A DNA stretch of 64,000 bases from Macrotrachela quadricornifera (taxonomy: Eukaryota; Rotifera; Eurotatoria; Philodinida; Philodinidae), in the NCBI GenBank assembly GCA_022393335.1, contig JAJEKB010020179.1:200492-264491 (forward strand), given 5' to 3'. The notes under the pieces were generated by a model. It saw nothing but the letters and a program-made list of their open reading frames with translations. It had not been told where the DNA came from and made no database searches. Shown here one piece after another: positions 33,476 to 44,942 of the stretch. Numbering within the stretch: the stretch's first letter is position 1; each line of letters starts with the position of its first letter. A program made the position numbers and the translations under genes.

Positions 33476-34545
33476 TTATATCGGTGTCCCGTCGGGCCAA
33501 TAATATATTCCTTGACCATGATACATATTATCTTTGAAAGATCCATTATATACTATATATGTTGGACTCGAATCACCAGAACCTATTAACGTACCTTGTC
33601 CATCAATTGTACCGTTTCTAAATTTATCTTTCCATATATGTGCCTCCGTAGTACTTCTAAAAAAGAATAGAAAGCATCAGAGTTTTCACTCAAAATGTTA
33701 CTATAGTAACTAAAGATTTGCAGTATTACTAACCGAATTGTGTGTGTCGTTCTTTTACCACGTGTCAAAACGATAATTACTATCGTTATTACAATAAGAA
33801 GGAGGATAATTATACCGATAACCAATAATATCTTTTTCATAGTACGCTTACATGGAGAACGAACTACTGGATGAAGCTCATCATGATCAAGATCACTTAT
33901 TTCTGTTAAATGAACAACATGGAGTCCTCCTTGATGATCAAGAGCGCTAGCTTCTACTCGTAAGCGAGTACCAGGAAACAAAATGACTTCCTTTTCATTT
34001 TCAAAATTTGTATAACCCGATATACTTCGTCCATTTACAGCCTCAATTAAAAATAGTGTACCATTTTGACCAAGAAATTGTTTAATAACATTAACCGCCG
34101 ATGAGCATGAGCTCACACCCCACCAAGTCAATTGCATTCCTTCTTCGTACATATAACTAACATCTTCTTTAAGACCACGCCAAATACTTTTCTTGGCAAG
34201 TGGAAGTTTCATGAAAGCTGTATAAAATAATTTGAGATAAGGAAACCATGGGACTAACACCTTTCGATCTTCGGAACGAAGAGCTCGATTGAACACTCGA
34301 TAAAAACTTTGATCACCCCATTCCATAGTATATAAAAAGATAGCAGCTGACTCATCTCTTGTCAATTGATGCTCATTGGGAAAGTGACAATTTTTCTTGG
34401 CAGTTCTAATATGTTGTTTAAGATTATCAATAAGAGGTACAATTGATTTGAGTGATTTTTCCAGTGATACAAGCGATTGAGCTAGATAACCAGATACAGG
34501 AGTAAGCTTTTTATTTGATAAATCGACATCAAAAAATCGTGACAT
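33476..34545 (-). CDS. Membrane-anchored ADP-ribosyltransferase with MORN tail (frameshifted 3' end)
   Basis: Exon 1 (34545-33734) begins MSRFFDVDLSNKK. It carries an R-S-E class mono-ADP-ribosyltransferase fold: Arg in WRGLK (about residue 124), the S-x-S-type motif in WGVSSCSSA (about 143-150) and E-x-E in NEKEVILFPGT (about 183-193). A transmembrane helix follows (about 239-260, ILLVIGIIILLLIVITIVII) and ends at a Lys/Arg stop. A 77-bp GT-AG intron (33733-33657) leads to exon 2, which encodes MORN-type repeats (YNGSFKDNMYHGQGIYYWPDG). An in-frame TAA at 33476 ends the frame at 330 residues. One extra base near 33482-33488 appears responsible, because MORN-like sequence continues in another frame to about 33390. 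This may be a real lesion or a sequencing error. The family transfers ADP-ribose from NAD to protein side chains. The topology suggests the enzyme domain on one side of a membrane and MORN on the other. Confidence 0.8.
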
Positions 34546-35270
34546 TGAGTTGATCGTTGGCTATGCCGTGTTAGATTTTTATTGTCTTTCTCCTCAATAC
34601 TAAAAACATTCAAAGGAATGAAAGATTTATTCAAGAATAACTTATTTTTTATGCAGTATAAAACGGCACATATGTGATTCTGTTTTCTGCTCTATTTGTC
34701 TTGCATGATGAAAACGACTGTTATAAAAATCGACACTATTAAATCATCACATCTACCATGATTCTACCTTCAATGATCAATAAAAAATGAAGAAAAAAGA
34801 CAAACATTTTCTTTTGCTTCAATTTACCGATAACTGCGCGAAAGCACTTCTATATATGTCGAAAGAATTTTAAATACATTAAGCAATTTTTTTTCGTTCT
34901 GTTGGCATAATTCAAATTTGTCACAGTGGAGGTAACAAAAAAATGAGATCTATTGACTCAATCAAAAGAAAAAAAACCTCGGCATGACTCATACTTATAA
35001 AGTGGTAGAAGAGAAAAAGTGAAACATGCAAACTCATGAAATAATACTCGTTTCGCGTAGAAGTGATGAATCAATCAAATCGCGAATTCTTATTTTATTA
35101 TATTTCAATCATTTTCTTCTTTTTTTTGTTTTATTGATTGACTTATAGAAAACAAATTACTCTCGTTTCTATGTCAAAAATCGTGAATACTAAGTAACAA
35201 TTACGACGAGTTCTCTATTGCCATCGTAAATGATGTAAAAAAATTTATTTCCTTTTCTGGAAGAAAGGGT
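34546..35270. other. Upstream region of the ART-MORN gene
   Basis: AT-rich, presumably containing its promoter. No conserved element was recognised. Confidence 0.35.
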
Positions 35271-36440
35271 TATACAGCAGTAAATATCTTTAAAGTTTGT
35301 CTGTCTCAACCAATCAGAAAACAGCAACATTAAATCGATAATACTGATCTTTAATATTCTTTAAAAATCTTCATCAAAATTTTTCGAGGTCAAGAAATCG
35401 ATTGGTGCCATTACTTTTTTATGAAAATTGTTGAAATTAATTTTTGACTGCAAAAGATCTTCCTTTCAGAAAATAACGATTTATTCCTTAGACTGGAAGG
35501 CAAATCACAAAACAAAATAAATTTGTAGCTTTACATGTATGGTTATGCACACAAACCAATTGAAAAACGGTATTGAATAGATTATAATGAAAAATTTGTG
35601 ATATTATTTAATAAACTCTACGGAATGTGATCAATAGTAAACAATTCGAAGCTGATGTTAAATTTGAGATATATAAGAAGTTAACAAACAATTAATAAAA
35701 TAATTAATAAGAAGTAATATGAATTGGATTCAATAAAATTCCACTGAAAATAATCTGAGGATAGTTATTAATTAATGAGAAATTAATAAATCCTAGTCTC
35801 TTATAAAACTTGACTGATCGTTATCGAGCACGGAAAATGCAGTTTCGAATTCAATAAAAACTTTTTCGATATATTTCTTAGCTTTTCTTAATGACTTCCT
35901 GTTATTTATATAAAAACTTTCTTTACCATGTAGTAGTAATAACTCGAAACAACTCTTCGAGTTTTACATGTATGGACCTTTGTAAGGCCGATCTATCTAA
36001 TAAGTTATTTACGATGGATTTTTAATTATAAAGTATGAATTCAATCACTAATTCAAGATCTACAAAATGCTAATGGTTTAGATGAATAAGGTTTGTTCTA
36101 GTCTAGTATATAATATAATTATATAATGAAATCTTTAAGTAAATCACTATTCTTTAGTTTGGTGTTTTTTTTTCGTGAAAAAACCTATTATTTCGAGAGT
36201 TAGAAAATTGAGTATGATCAATATGTAAATAAAGAGTCGACAAAGCATACAAAAATTAATGACTTATACCGTTTCCTTTTCCATTAGTCATAATCTATTA
36301 GTGAGTCATATTGTCTAGAGCACAGAAAGTGATGTTTGATTATTTCACATAGATAGAATGATACGATCGACAATTTTACTTTTGTTAAGAGTAGAAATTA
36401 CTTATAAAAGAGAGGCTGTACTCTCTATGCAGATCATTCA
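35271..36440. repeat. Diverged duplicate of 46.65-47.70 kb
   Basis: Blocks shared in the same order and orientation include 'gtttgtctgtc', 'aatcgattg(g/a)tg', 'accaattg(a/g)a', 'ttattaattaatg', 'gatcgttatcgagcac' against 'gatcattatcaatcac', and 'ctagagcaca'. Overall similarity by eye is about 70-78% in the best parts. No coding capacity is seen in either copy. Confidence 0.65.
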
Positions 36441-36454
36441 TACGGCGAATTATT

Positions 36455-36870
36455 TTGATTATGATGAAGCTATTGTTTGTTTTGAACGAAGCATTGGAGC
36501 TTTTGAATGGATTGGATCGTGATCCAAGGAAATGTGCCAACATCATTGAATATGCACAAGAGAAAGAAATTTTTGTCATTTTTGTCTATGGATCTTTAAT
36601 CTGGAATGTATTTGAACATGTAGGACAAAGCATTCCTAATTGTACTTTTACCGGTTACACCAGAAGTTTTCTTAAACAAGATTTTATTTATTGAGACGCA
36701 ACAGACTATATGTATTTAACAACGGGTTCAAAACTATGTGGAAGAGGTTTTGTCATAGATTGTATGATAATATCTGCTGTTCAGCAATTGATTCTATGTA
36801 TCGAAGCATTTCTTAAATGTGAAACGTTGATCAATGTTGCTGGCATAAAAATAGATTTTTTATAAATATT
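36455..36870 (+). pseudogene. ChaC-like gamma-glutamylcyclotransferase relic
   Basis: The frame contains IFVIFVYGSLIWN, GYTRSF, then an in-frame TGA (36692-36694), and continues DATDYMYLTTGSKLCGRGFVID. This matches the ChaC family pattern (F-x-Y-G-S-L-I-W-N, G-Y-x-R-x-F, C-x-G-(V/F)-(A/V)). ChaC enzymes degrade glutathione to 5-oxoproline and Cys-Gly. The catalytic Glu region was not found, and stops interrupt the frame, so this is a decayed copy. The N-terminal frame in front of YGSLIW may derive from other coding DNA (a tetratricopeptide-like DYDEAIVCFER run is readable in a neighbouring frame), which is weak. Confidence 0.6.
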
Positions 36871-38164
36871 GTTTTCTTTTTATAGTAATGCCTGATGAAG
36901 ACATCGTTGAATGAGCATTGAATCGCATCATTAATTGTCATAATCAATTCTATATATCAATGATATTTTCTATCGAACAACAAATTGGAATCATTGGACG
37001 ATCTTATAAAACCAATGGAACCAATTTTTCACTATATGCACAATACTATGTACATTTATAAATAATTAGCTTTGTTAGATATATTTACCTAAGAAATGGA
37101 ACAATCATATGCGACTGTTCTTTGTTATCGCCAATGGCTTATACGACCAGAGAGGTTGCTTAGTCGCGTATTTCTAATAGAACAAACACTTACATTCATA
37201 CATCATTGAATGATGACAGTTTAAGTACGTCACAAACATCTTGTTTTGTGATCATTTTAATCATTAGATTGATCATCTTGTAATAGATCTCAAGCAAAGT
37301 TTATCTTATCTGTTATATTACATCTAATTTGCAACTGAATCACACAGTTGCCTCGATTGAAACATTAAATAATCTAAATTTAAACTTATGGAATATCCAT
37401 ATGAGAAAAAGTTTCAAATCAATTCTGGATTAAGCTCTGAACTGACAAAATCATATTAACAACTAATGCTGATTCTTCTCATCTGTCTTGTATAGTGATT
37501 TATATATATCGCTCTTTTTAATCGTCATTTGTTTTTTTTATTGATCTAATGTTGTGTTTAACTGAAATTTTCTTTATTCACGTGTCAATTAATTCTTTGA
37601 TTGCAATTTTTCAGCTTATTCATATGTGAAAGTTATTGAATTGCATTAGCTCATTATTTTAATACATGACCGTGCCATGTTGTTCGACACTCTTTAAAAA
37701 AAGCCAATTTTCGTCTGAAATTTTGAAATCGAGATAAATGCGTAGGAAGATAGTCCGTTTTCAGATCTTTTAGATATGATATGATTTTATTATCTAAAAT
37801 CTTCCTTTTAGCTAAAAATTTTGATGGTTTCTGTAATCACTGCTTGAAAAAACAAACCTTTTTTTAAAAATCAAAAATTTTTTTTTGTTAGAAAGAGTAT
37901 TAGACATTCATTTTTGGGCGTTTTATGACTCATTAAAGGACTTTGATACTTTGCATCCTAACATGCTCTGGAAGAAGAAAAAAATTAAACATATTGTACG
38001 AGCCTGGACCAGGAAATTTTTGGATGTTAAGTGAGCAGTTTTTGACTATTGTTCGGCGCCTATCTCGCTCAAGTGGCATGGAATAGGACGGAAAATCTTA
38101 TCGTACCCTCACCCTCACCTTTTAGAAAATTTGGCTCAGTAAAAAAAATTCAGGTCTTCAAAGG
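36871..38164. other. Non-coding between two gene relics
   Basis: Possible further ChaC remnant to about 37060 (an open run with stops). Otherwise AT-rich with nothing recognised, ending in a CACCCTCACC tract (38104-38119). Confidence 0.4.
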
Positions 38165-38640
38165 TTAAACGAGATAAAACAGATTTATATATGAAAATAC
38201 AAATAATATTAACTAAAACTTTATATGGTTTTCATAAAGTTACTAAAACACATAATAATCGACCACATTAAACTCTTTCATCGTTATCAAGTAATAATAT
38301 TCATTTATTTAAATAAAATAGAAAAAAAACTAACTTAATTAGCTTTGTTTTTAGGTGAAATTGCTAAACCAGGAAATATAAAATGTTTTTTTTAAATGAA
38401 GGAATATCTATTAATTAAAATCCATTAGAAAAAGGGTAGTGTTGTACTTGATTTTGCTGTTAAATTTCCAAATAAAAATGAATTATGTACAGAAAACTTT
38501 TACCACTACGTATATCTATTCAGTTATGAATAAATACAGAAGAATGTGTTTTAACTGAATATGATCCACATCAATCATATCATGCGCATTGACTAATAGT
38601 GATGATGATGGACTGGCACAAGTCAATTGCGCAACATATT
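38165..38640 (+). pseudogene. DnaJ subfamily A (type I Hsp40) C-terminal relic
   Basis: Reads VKRDKTDLYMKIQIILTKTL, YGFHKVTKTHNNR, stop, then after a likely intron (acceptor 'tttgtttttag') GEIAKPGNIKMFFLNEGISI, stop, NPLEKGSVVLDFAVKFPNKN, later LTEYDPHQSYHAH and DDDGLAQVNCATY. This is the C-terminal substrate-binding and dimerisation part of DNAJA1-type co-chaperones (known pattern: L-x-G-F, LDNR, LNEGMPIYR, YEKGRLII-F-x-V-x-FPE, and the Asp-rich GGVQC tail). Several stops and a frame change make it non-functional; the retained intron shows it is not a retrocopy. Confidence 0.75.
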
Positions 38641-38872
38641 AATTAATTGATTGGTTTTCCTTCGATGTATCATTCTTGAATTATTTCTTTTATATGTATA
38701 TGTGACAGTGATGAGATAATATCTTGAATCAGAATAAACACAAATGAAAGAACGAGATTTTCATACTGATTTTTTCTTTTTAATTCTTTTGATCTCAGAA
38801 TAACAGCCAATAAAAGTAATTATTTATATATACAAAATAATCTTTTTATTGAATTATTTTTTATTATGCTAT

Positions 38873-39843
38873 TTATCTAAAAAGTATAATAGTCCATTCC
38901 AATTTTGTTTCTCTAACCCTCAAATAATAGAGACCAACACCAATATTATCAAGTTGATAGTTGCGTGTATTAACAATTTCTACAGACCAACGTTGACCGT
39001 ACATTTCATTAAGCCAATTTTTCATATCATTAGTTATTTCTTGGATTTCTGACGATCGATGTGTTTCAATTAAAGTACTTAGTGTATTCAGTATATTTAT
39101 TCTCATTGGATCTGTAATTCCGGTTGATTGGTGTTGGATGTCCCATCTTGTTAGCTTGATCGACTTTGAAGAAGATCCATCTATAAGTAATATGCTTTTC
39201 TTTCTAAAGACGATTATAGTCATTTATTTTGCTTACCTGAAGAAAATAGACTACGTTTTTGATGTACAGATGATGAATGAGTTTGATTGTTTATCGTTGA
39301 GCTCATTGTTTGAGACGAAAAATTTTGTGATACAGTTGTTTGTGGAATAGTAACGAGATTATCATCAATCACTAATGGATGAATGTTATAATGCATTTTT
39401 TGAAGGTCATTAACATCTTGTTCGAGAAATCGAATAGATTGTGTCATTGAATCGATTTGTTCTTTTGTTGCGTCTTGTTCTCGAATCAATTCAGTCAAAT
39501 TATTTCGCATTTGTTTTAGTTCTTTTCTTTGGTTTTCTCGTTTGTTTTGAATTAATTCTTCAAAATCTTGACGTTTTCTCTCATAGTATTGATCAACTGT
39601 CCTATGAGCTTTATCACGCCATTGATTAAGATCTGTCAAACAAGATGATTCTAGCAAAGTACTATTGTTAAGTTGATCGGAAAGAACATTGATTTGATCG
39701 GTTAATATTGGGAGTTGATCATTGATTAAATTATCATGTTGTGTTAAATGTTCACGACATAAATACTGTTGACAACACATGCATAAAGCTCGGCATGGAC
39801 GTTTACATTCTTTAACCGAACAAGACCGAATTGAAGATGCCAT
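38873..39843 (-). CDS. B-box/coiled-coil protein fused to dynein-light-chain-like domain
   Basis: Two exons, 39843-39237 and 39180-38873, joined across a 56-bp intron (GTAAGC...TTATAG), give 304 residues. The splice is phase 1 and restores an Asp codon. Residues about 8-40 form a B-box-like zinc motif (CSVKECKRPCRALCMCCQQY then LCREHLTQHD). Residues about 45-150 form a coiled coil rich in Gln/Asn/Glu (LNQWRDKAHRTVDQYYERKR; EQDATKEQIDSMTQSIRFLE). After a Ser-rich linker comes a dynein light chain (LC8/DYNLL)-like fold: GITDPMRINILNTLSTLIE, DMKNWLNEMYGQRWSVEIV, ending ETKLEWTIILF. LC8 proteins are dimeric hubs that bind short linear peptides. The fusion suggests a self-dimerising scaffold; this is inference. 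Three stand-alone relatives lie upstream on the same strand. Confidence 0.75.
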
Positions 39844-40283
39844 TTCTATTTTCTATATTTTAAATACTATCTAAAATATAAAATCAAATTGTTTTGATAT
39901 CTAATAGATATATTATATAGTTGATGCTAAGTATTTCAAGAAATCAAAATTGATTAATAAACTATAATTATAAAAGAATATCAAGAAATTTCTCTCAGAA
40001 CTATTTGTTTATACAGCAGTTGAAATTCTTAAATTAAACATTTAAGAAGATCAAGATGTATCCTGTTTTGCTGTGTTATAATTCAAAAAAGTAATATACT
40101 AAATGTTTATTTTATTTAAAAATCACATATATCTTTTGCATTTATCATGTACAATTTGTTTTTCTTAATGATAGCTCTTTAATTGTCTTCGATCGTGTGA
40201 TTCTGTAATCTTGTGTTGTTTTGTTTTGAATAAAATATATGAAAATGTTTATCTCCAAACTTTTCTACTAGGTGTATTGCGCT
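39844..40283. other. Spacer between dynein-light-chain-like genes
   Basis: AT-rich with no coding feature; it holds the 3' flank of the next gene and the presumed promoter of the B-box gene. Confidence 0.4.
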
Positions 40284-40577
40284 TTAATCATTAGATTGTT
40301 TAAAAACCCAAATCTGCCAATTTAAGTTGTTTTCTATGACTTCCAGAAATCGTTCATCAAAATAATTGCCATTATAGTTACATTCCCCTTTAGTACCAAT
40401 TACTACGCACCAGTATTTTCCATAAGTGTTATCCAGCCAATTCTTCACATCTTTACAAATTTCATATTTGTTTGATGATCCATGTGTATCAATTGAAGTG
40501 CGTAATGTTGATAATATATTTATTCTCATAGCATCTGTGATTCCAGACATTTGGTTCTGAACAACCCATTTCGCCAT
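40284..40577 (-). CDS. Dynein light chain-like protein, 97 residues
   Basis: Starts MAKWVVQNQMSGITDAMRIN and continues through KDVKNWLDNTYGKYWCVVI to NLNWQIWVFKQSND. The order follows LC8/DYNLL: an N-terminal strand, two helices (the second ending in (N/K)-x-x-(Y/F)-(G/N)-x-x-W-x-(C/V)-(I/V)-V-G), then strands ending in a hydrophobic (I/W)-(L/V)-F. Length matches the family (about 89 aa). A possible acceptor (ttactag) lies one base before the ATG, so a non-coding or short 5' exon cannot be excluded. The upstream 40 bp resemble those of the next gene, indicating tandem duplication. LC8-type partners are unknown. Confidence 0.7.
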   Translation of the reverse strand: MAKWVVQNQMSGITDAMRINILSTLRTSIDTHGSSNKYEICKDVKNWLDNTYGKYWCVVIGTKGECNYNGNYFDERFLEVIENNLNWQIWVFKQSND

Positions 40578-41690
40578 TCTAGTAAATTTTAACAGTGAAT
40601 ATCTAAAATAATGATTAAGGGACTCTAATTATCGTAAACTACTAAAGTAGAGAAAGAAGAAAAAAATTTTTCATTGCATCTGAAGAGGAAACAGAGTATA
40701 ACATGAATATAATGGAATGTGAGCGTTTTAAATAGATGGATTTCAACAGTACGAGAAGATTATCTAGCTATTGAAAAATCTGAAAACTTACTCTCTAAAA
40801 ACGAAACAGTGTCATAGGAAACCATTAAGAATTTTAGCGATGACTCTGAAACTTTTAAAGTTTCATCTGCTTATTAATAAACCTTTAAAAGGTTCTAGAT
40901 AATTTTAAGGACCATATATAAGTGGCCCTTTTTGACTCTCTCTTATGCATATTCTAACTTGAAAAAAATGAAAACTGATTAAAAACAAAAAGTATACAAG
41001 AATGCAAAAAACAAACGAAAGAGTAAGGCATGCGAATAGATATATAAGTATAACATGCATCAAATAAAATGTGGATAGATATGTATTCCTTCTCTCTTTA
41101 ACACCATAACAGATTAAAAATAGTTCCAGAGAATTGAACTAGGAGAAATGGCAGACTTTTGATCTTGAAATTACTTTACGCTACTTTGAAGTGCTTCGAG
41201 CTACTTTAAGTTGCTTTGAAATATTTACAGTTATGTGAAATACTTTAGACCACTTCCCGCTAGTTTAAGTTTTCAAAACAGAACAAAATGTTCTGTTAAC
41301 GAAGAATAAAATAAAAGAGCAAATGTGATACGATATTCTCTTTCTTTTGATAGTATTGACCATAAACGAAACGTGAAAATAACTTTCCTTCTGTTCGTAT
41401 CTTCTTATATAGCTGTCCAAAAATAAGACAACATGCGTTTCTCCTATATAAATGTATTAATACCTTTTCATTTAAAACTTAGCATTCTCAAATTATTTTC
41501 TCTCCTCTATTCAAAAAATAGACACGTAAATTTCTAGTTTATAAAAAATGTTTCAGATAGATTAATTTTAATCGTACAAATTCATAATGTTGAATCGTTC
41601 ATATAATAAGATATTGGTAAGTCCATTCCTAAAATTTCATTGGTTCACTCGATTACACATAATCGAATAAATAAAATTATCTTACCTTCT
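40578..41690. other. Spacer with ACTTT(A/G)-type degenerate repeats
   Basis: 41170-41275 contains repeated 'gctactttgaagtgcttcga' / 'gctactttaagttgctttga' words. No coding content was recognised. Confidence 0.45.
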
Positions 41691-41981
41691 TTATCCAGCT
41701 TGTTTAAAAAGCATAATACTCCAATTCAAGTCATTTTCTTTGAGATACATAAACTTGCTTTCAGCCGTCACACAGCAACTATCCCAATCTCCTGCTTTAC
41801 CTATAGTCACACACCAATTGCCTCCATAAGTATTCTCAAGCCAAATCTTCACATCTTTACAAATTGCATATTTGCTTGATGATCCATGTGTATTGATTGA
41901 AGTACGCAACGTTGATAATATATTTATCCGCATAGTATCTGTAATTCCAGACATTTGGTTAATAATTTCCCATTTGACCAT
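41691..41981 (-). CDS. Dynein light chain-like protein, 96 residues
   Basis: MVKWEIINQMSGITDTMRIN..., KDVKIWLENTYGGNWCVTI, ...NDLNWSIMLFKQAG: the same layout as the 40.3-kb gene and about 60% identical by eye. Intact from ATG to stop. The 5' flank (ttagatatctgttc...) resembles that of the 40.3-kb gene (ttagatattcactg...). Probably a tandem duplicate with independent promoter; function inferred only from family. Confidence 0.7.
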   Translation of the reverse strand: MVKWEIINQMSGITDTMRINILSTLRTSINTHGSSSKYAICKDVKIWLENTYGGNWCVTIGKAGDWDSCCVTAESKFMYLKENDLNWSIMLFKQAG

Positions 41982-42806
41982 AGTAATTTATTTAAAGAAC
42001 AGATATCTAAGATAATGAATAGATAATTATATTTATTATATAGTATTTTTCTAAACATCTATTTTAAACTCTGATAGAAGCTTGCCGTTATTGTCAACAT
42101 AGATTTGACACTTCTCTGTATATCAGAATAAATTCCTAAAAAGGAAAAAAAATGAAAACTTACTCTCACCATCAAGATTAAATATTTATCGCGTCTCCTT
42201 ATTACTGCAACTGTGGCATAAAGGAGTAACGCCTGCTATCAAGAAAAGAACGGCTCGAAAATGCAGCAAATATAATACTAAATTATTCTTCTTTCGAAGT
42301 TTTTCACGATACATTGAAAATGACAATAATACAGATTTTTTCCTATCTACTTATATAACTATCAAAACATTAGAGTACACAATATTTTCTTTCATCTAGT
42401 AGAGGCAATGAAGGATAAGGATTTATTTAAGTACAAATATTTCTTGATTTTATACTTAATGTCTAGTACATAAAGTTAATTCTTACAAAGACTTTTTTCA
42501 CTCAGACGAGGCTCCATTGGCTGTATCTTGAATAAGTTTATTATTACTTATGTTTCACAATTATTCTTTTGCTCAATATCTGAGAGTATGTTTCTGTTTT
42601 ATTTAGAAACTACGCAAATTCGTTTTCATATAAAAAATACACAAAACTGACATTATTCGATGATATTTTCTCGATTGTATTTTGTCATACAAATTCACGT
42701 TTTTGTTCTTGCATTGTTAAGATATTGCCATATTCGTTCCTCAAATGGTGTCATTGTATCATTACTATACGTAAAAATGTTATAAAACAGACTTTACCTA
42801 TTCATC
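41982..42806. other. Spacer
   Basis: AT-rich with no coding or repeat feature recognised. Confidence 0.4.
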
Positions 42807-43105
42807 TTACGAGGATTGTTGCAAAATGATAATAGACCACTTCAATTTGGTTTCTTGTATTTGTAAAAACTTGCCCTCATGATAAGTATAAGAATAAGCG
42901 AATGCTCCCTGATCAACAATTAGTACTGCCCATTTTTTTCCATAAGTTTGTTCGAGCCAATTTCTAACATCTTCACAAATTTTAAGTCTTTCCGATGATC
43001 CATATGTTTCAATCGAAGTGCGTAGTGTGGACAATATATTTATTCGCATAGCATCAGTGATTCCTGGATCTTGTTTCTCAACCATCCATCTCGCCTTTCT
43101 AATTG
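42807..43105 (-). CDS. Dynein light chain-like protein (possibly with upstream exon)
   Basis: From the methionine at 43085 the frame gives 92 residues: MVEKQDPGITDAMRINILST, EDVRNWLEQTYGKKWAVLIV, ...ETKLKWSIIILQQSS. Upstream in frame KARW precedes the Met, matching the M-A-K-W/T-R-W start of the paralogues, and just before it stands a splice acceptor (accaattag). As the B-box gene uses an acceptor at the equivalent place, this gene may have an unrecognised upstream exon, or may have lost it and use the internal Met. It is intact otherwise. Confidence 0.65.
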
Positions 43106-43290
43106 GTTTTAAAAAAATACTTAGGATGTTGGTTAAATGGATATATATTAGAGGTCCCTGGAAAGAGTTAGACTTTAATACTATAAAAAAAATGATTTAA
43201 TAAAAAATCAGTAGTATCAAACTTGAAACTTGAATTTAACTATTCATTTCCAGTATACAAATGTTAAACTAGTCTTTCTCGCCGTTCAGC
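43106..43290. other. Upstream flank
   Basis: Nothing recognised. Confidence 0.35.
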
Positions 43291-43610
43291 CATGTACATG
43301 TTCTCCACACTCTCACTTATATTCGCTGTTATTTCTCCTCCTATTCTTTCTTTCCTGTTTCTTCTAACCCTGCTCCTTCTTTCCCTCTTCTTTTTTCTTT
43401 ACTCTATTTTCTCCTCCTCATTCCCGCACGTTTTCTCCCTAATATCCCATATTTTGTCTCTTCCTGCTCTTTTTTATCTTCTCCTCGTATTCTTTTTCGT
43501 ATGTTCTCTGTCCCGTATCCTCTCGCTGTCTTCTTGCCACCTATTTTCGAGTTCTTTCTCATCTCACTCCTCACAGTTGAAAAACTTAACACCTAAACAC
43601 AAGTTTGAAA
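43291..43610. repeat. Pyrimidine-rich low-complexity tract
   Basis: A strand bias to C and T over about 300 bp (tctcctcct, tttctt). Open frames on both strands translate to Leu/Phe/Ser- or Arg/Lys/Glu-rich peptides and are considered artefacts. Confidence 0.7.
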
Positions 43611-44942
43611 TGGTCGTATGAAGTGAACCAAACACGCTAACCAAAGAAATGTGGTTCATTTCATATAGAAGAACTAAACAAAACAAAACTGAGTCCATAG
43701 TTTGCCAAAATTGTCGTTCGTCTGTTATAGCGGTTGGCCAAGAACCTAACTTTCAAAACCTATCCAATAGTTCTCACAATAGTTCTGGAACTATTTCCTC
43801 CCGCACGCTCACCCACCCCTTCCGGCGCCCTCACTCTCACCCTGTTAAAGCGAAGATAAAAATAGCTCCAGTAGTTCCAGAACCATGGTAAAGGTTCCAA
43901 AAGAAAGTTCCGTGGTCAGTGCTGAATAACAGTAGATCAATCATAAGAAATGAATGAAATGTTCCAGACAAAACCTTGTAACTTTTTGCAGGCTATCTCA
44001 GGATGGTATTTCGAGATTTTTGAGGACGATTTAAGGATGATACTTGAATCATTTTCAAAACTATCTAAGGTTGGTACTTGGTGATTCTTAAGAGACGATC
44101 TAAGACAATATCGAACACTGGTAAATAGGATCATACTCTTAAAAATTTTGATCCCTATATTTTTTTTCAGTAAAATTGAAAGAGTATCACCGAAAACCTC
44201 TTAAACCAAATGTTTAGCTTATTCTACCGTACCCTTGAAACGTTATAAAGCAAACAACAATTACAGTCCACCATGTCTTTTGAAGAAAATTTTTCTCATA
44301 CAAAATTGAGTTAGTCAGTATTGGTACATTTTTCCCATCTTTACTCGTCGTAATCTTTTCGAGTCATAACGCGTTTGAAAGCGGAATTTTTTCCTTTAGA
44401 AAACTGTGTATATGAACATCTATTAAATCTCCATTATAAAGGAATCAGAGGCACAAACTTAGACCGCCCATACGAGGTTTTTCGCTTGCTTTTGTCGTTT
44501 TTCTTTTGAACACAAGGCTGCATTTCTCTATTAATGTCAATTGCGTAAGAAATTTTTTTATGATTTTAGATATAGCAAATAAAGGGCTATCCAATGAGGT
44601 CCTCAGAAATTTAATAATATCAAGAGGTAGCCCATGAGAAACTGTATCTTCTGATGTCAAAATATCTTGAAAAAAATATGGCTTGGGTTATTCAACTTTT
44701 TTGAACAAAGGTCACGACTACATGGTTTTTATGAGCGAGTCCACCTAAACCGCGACGGTGAACACAGAAAACTCGCTCAAGTAAAATCATCAAATTTTGC
44801 TCAATTTAAGATAAGTTATAGCGGGAAGAGTTGTGTGAATATTGGCGCAAGCCGCTTTAAAAAATATTGAATCCTCGATTTTCTATAAACATTTTACGAA
44901 AACCCTTGAAAATGACTATTTCGACCAAGGAGCCTTGTTTTG
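43611..44942. other. Non-coding; contains a CCCTCAC tract
   Basis: 43807-43842 holds 'ctcacccacccc' and 'ccctcactctcaccct'. No gene recognised. Confidence 0.4.

Noticed and set aside
43292..43621. Leu/Phe/Ser-rich 109-codon frame (membrane-protein-like)
   Set aside because: Direct product of a pyrimidine-rich low-complexity tract.
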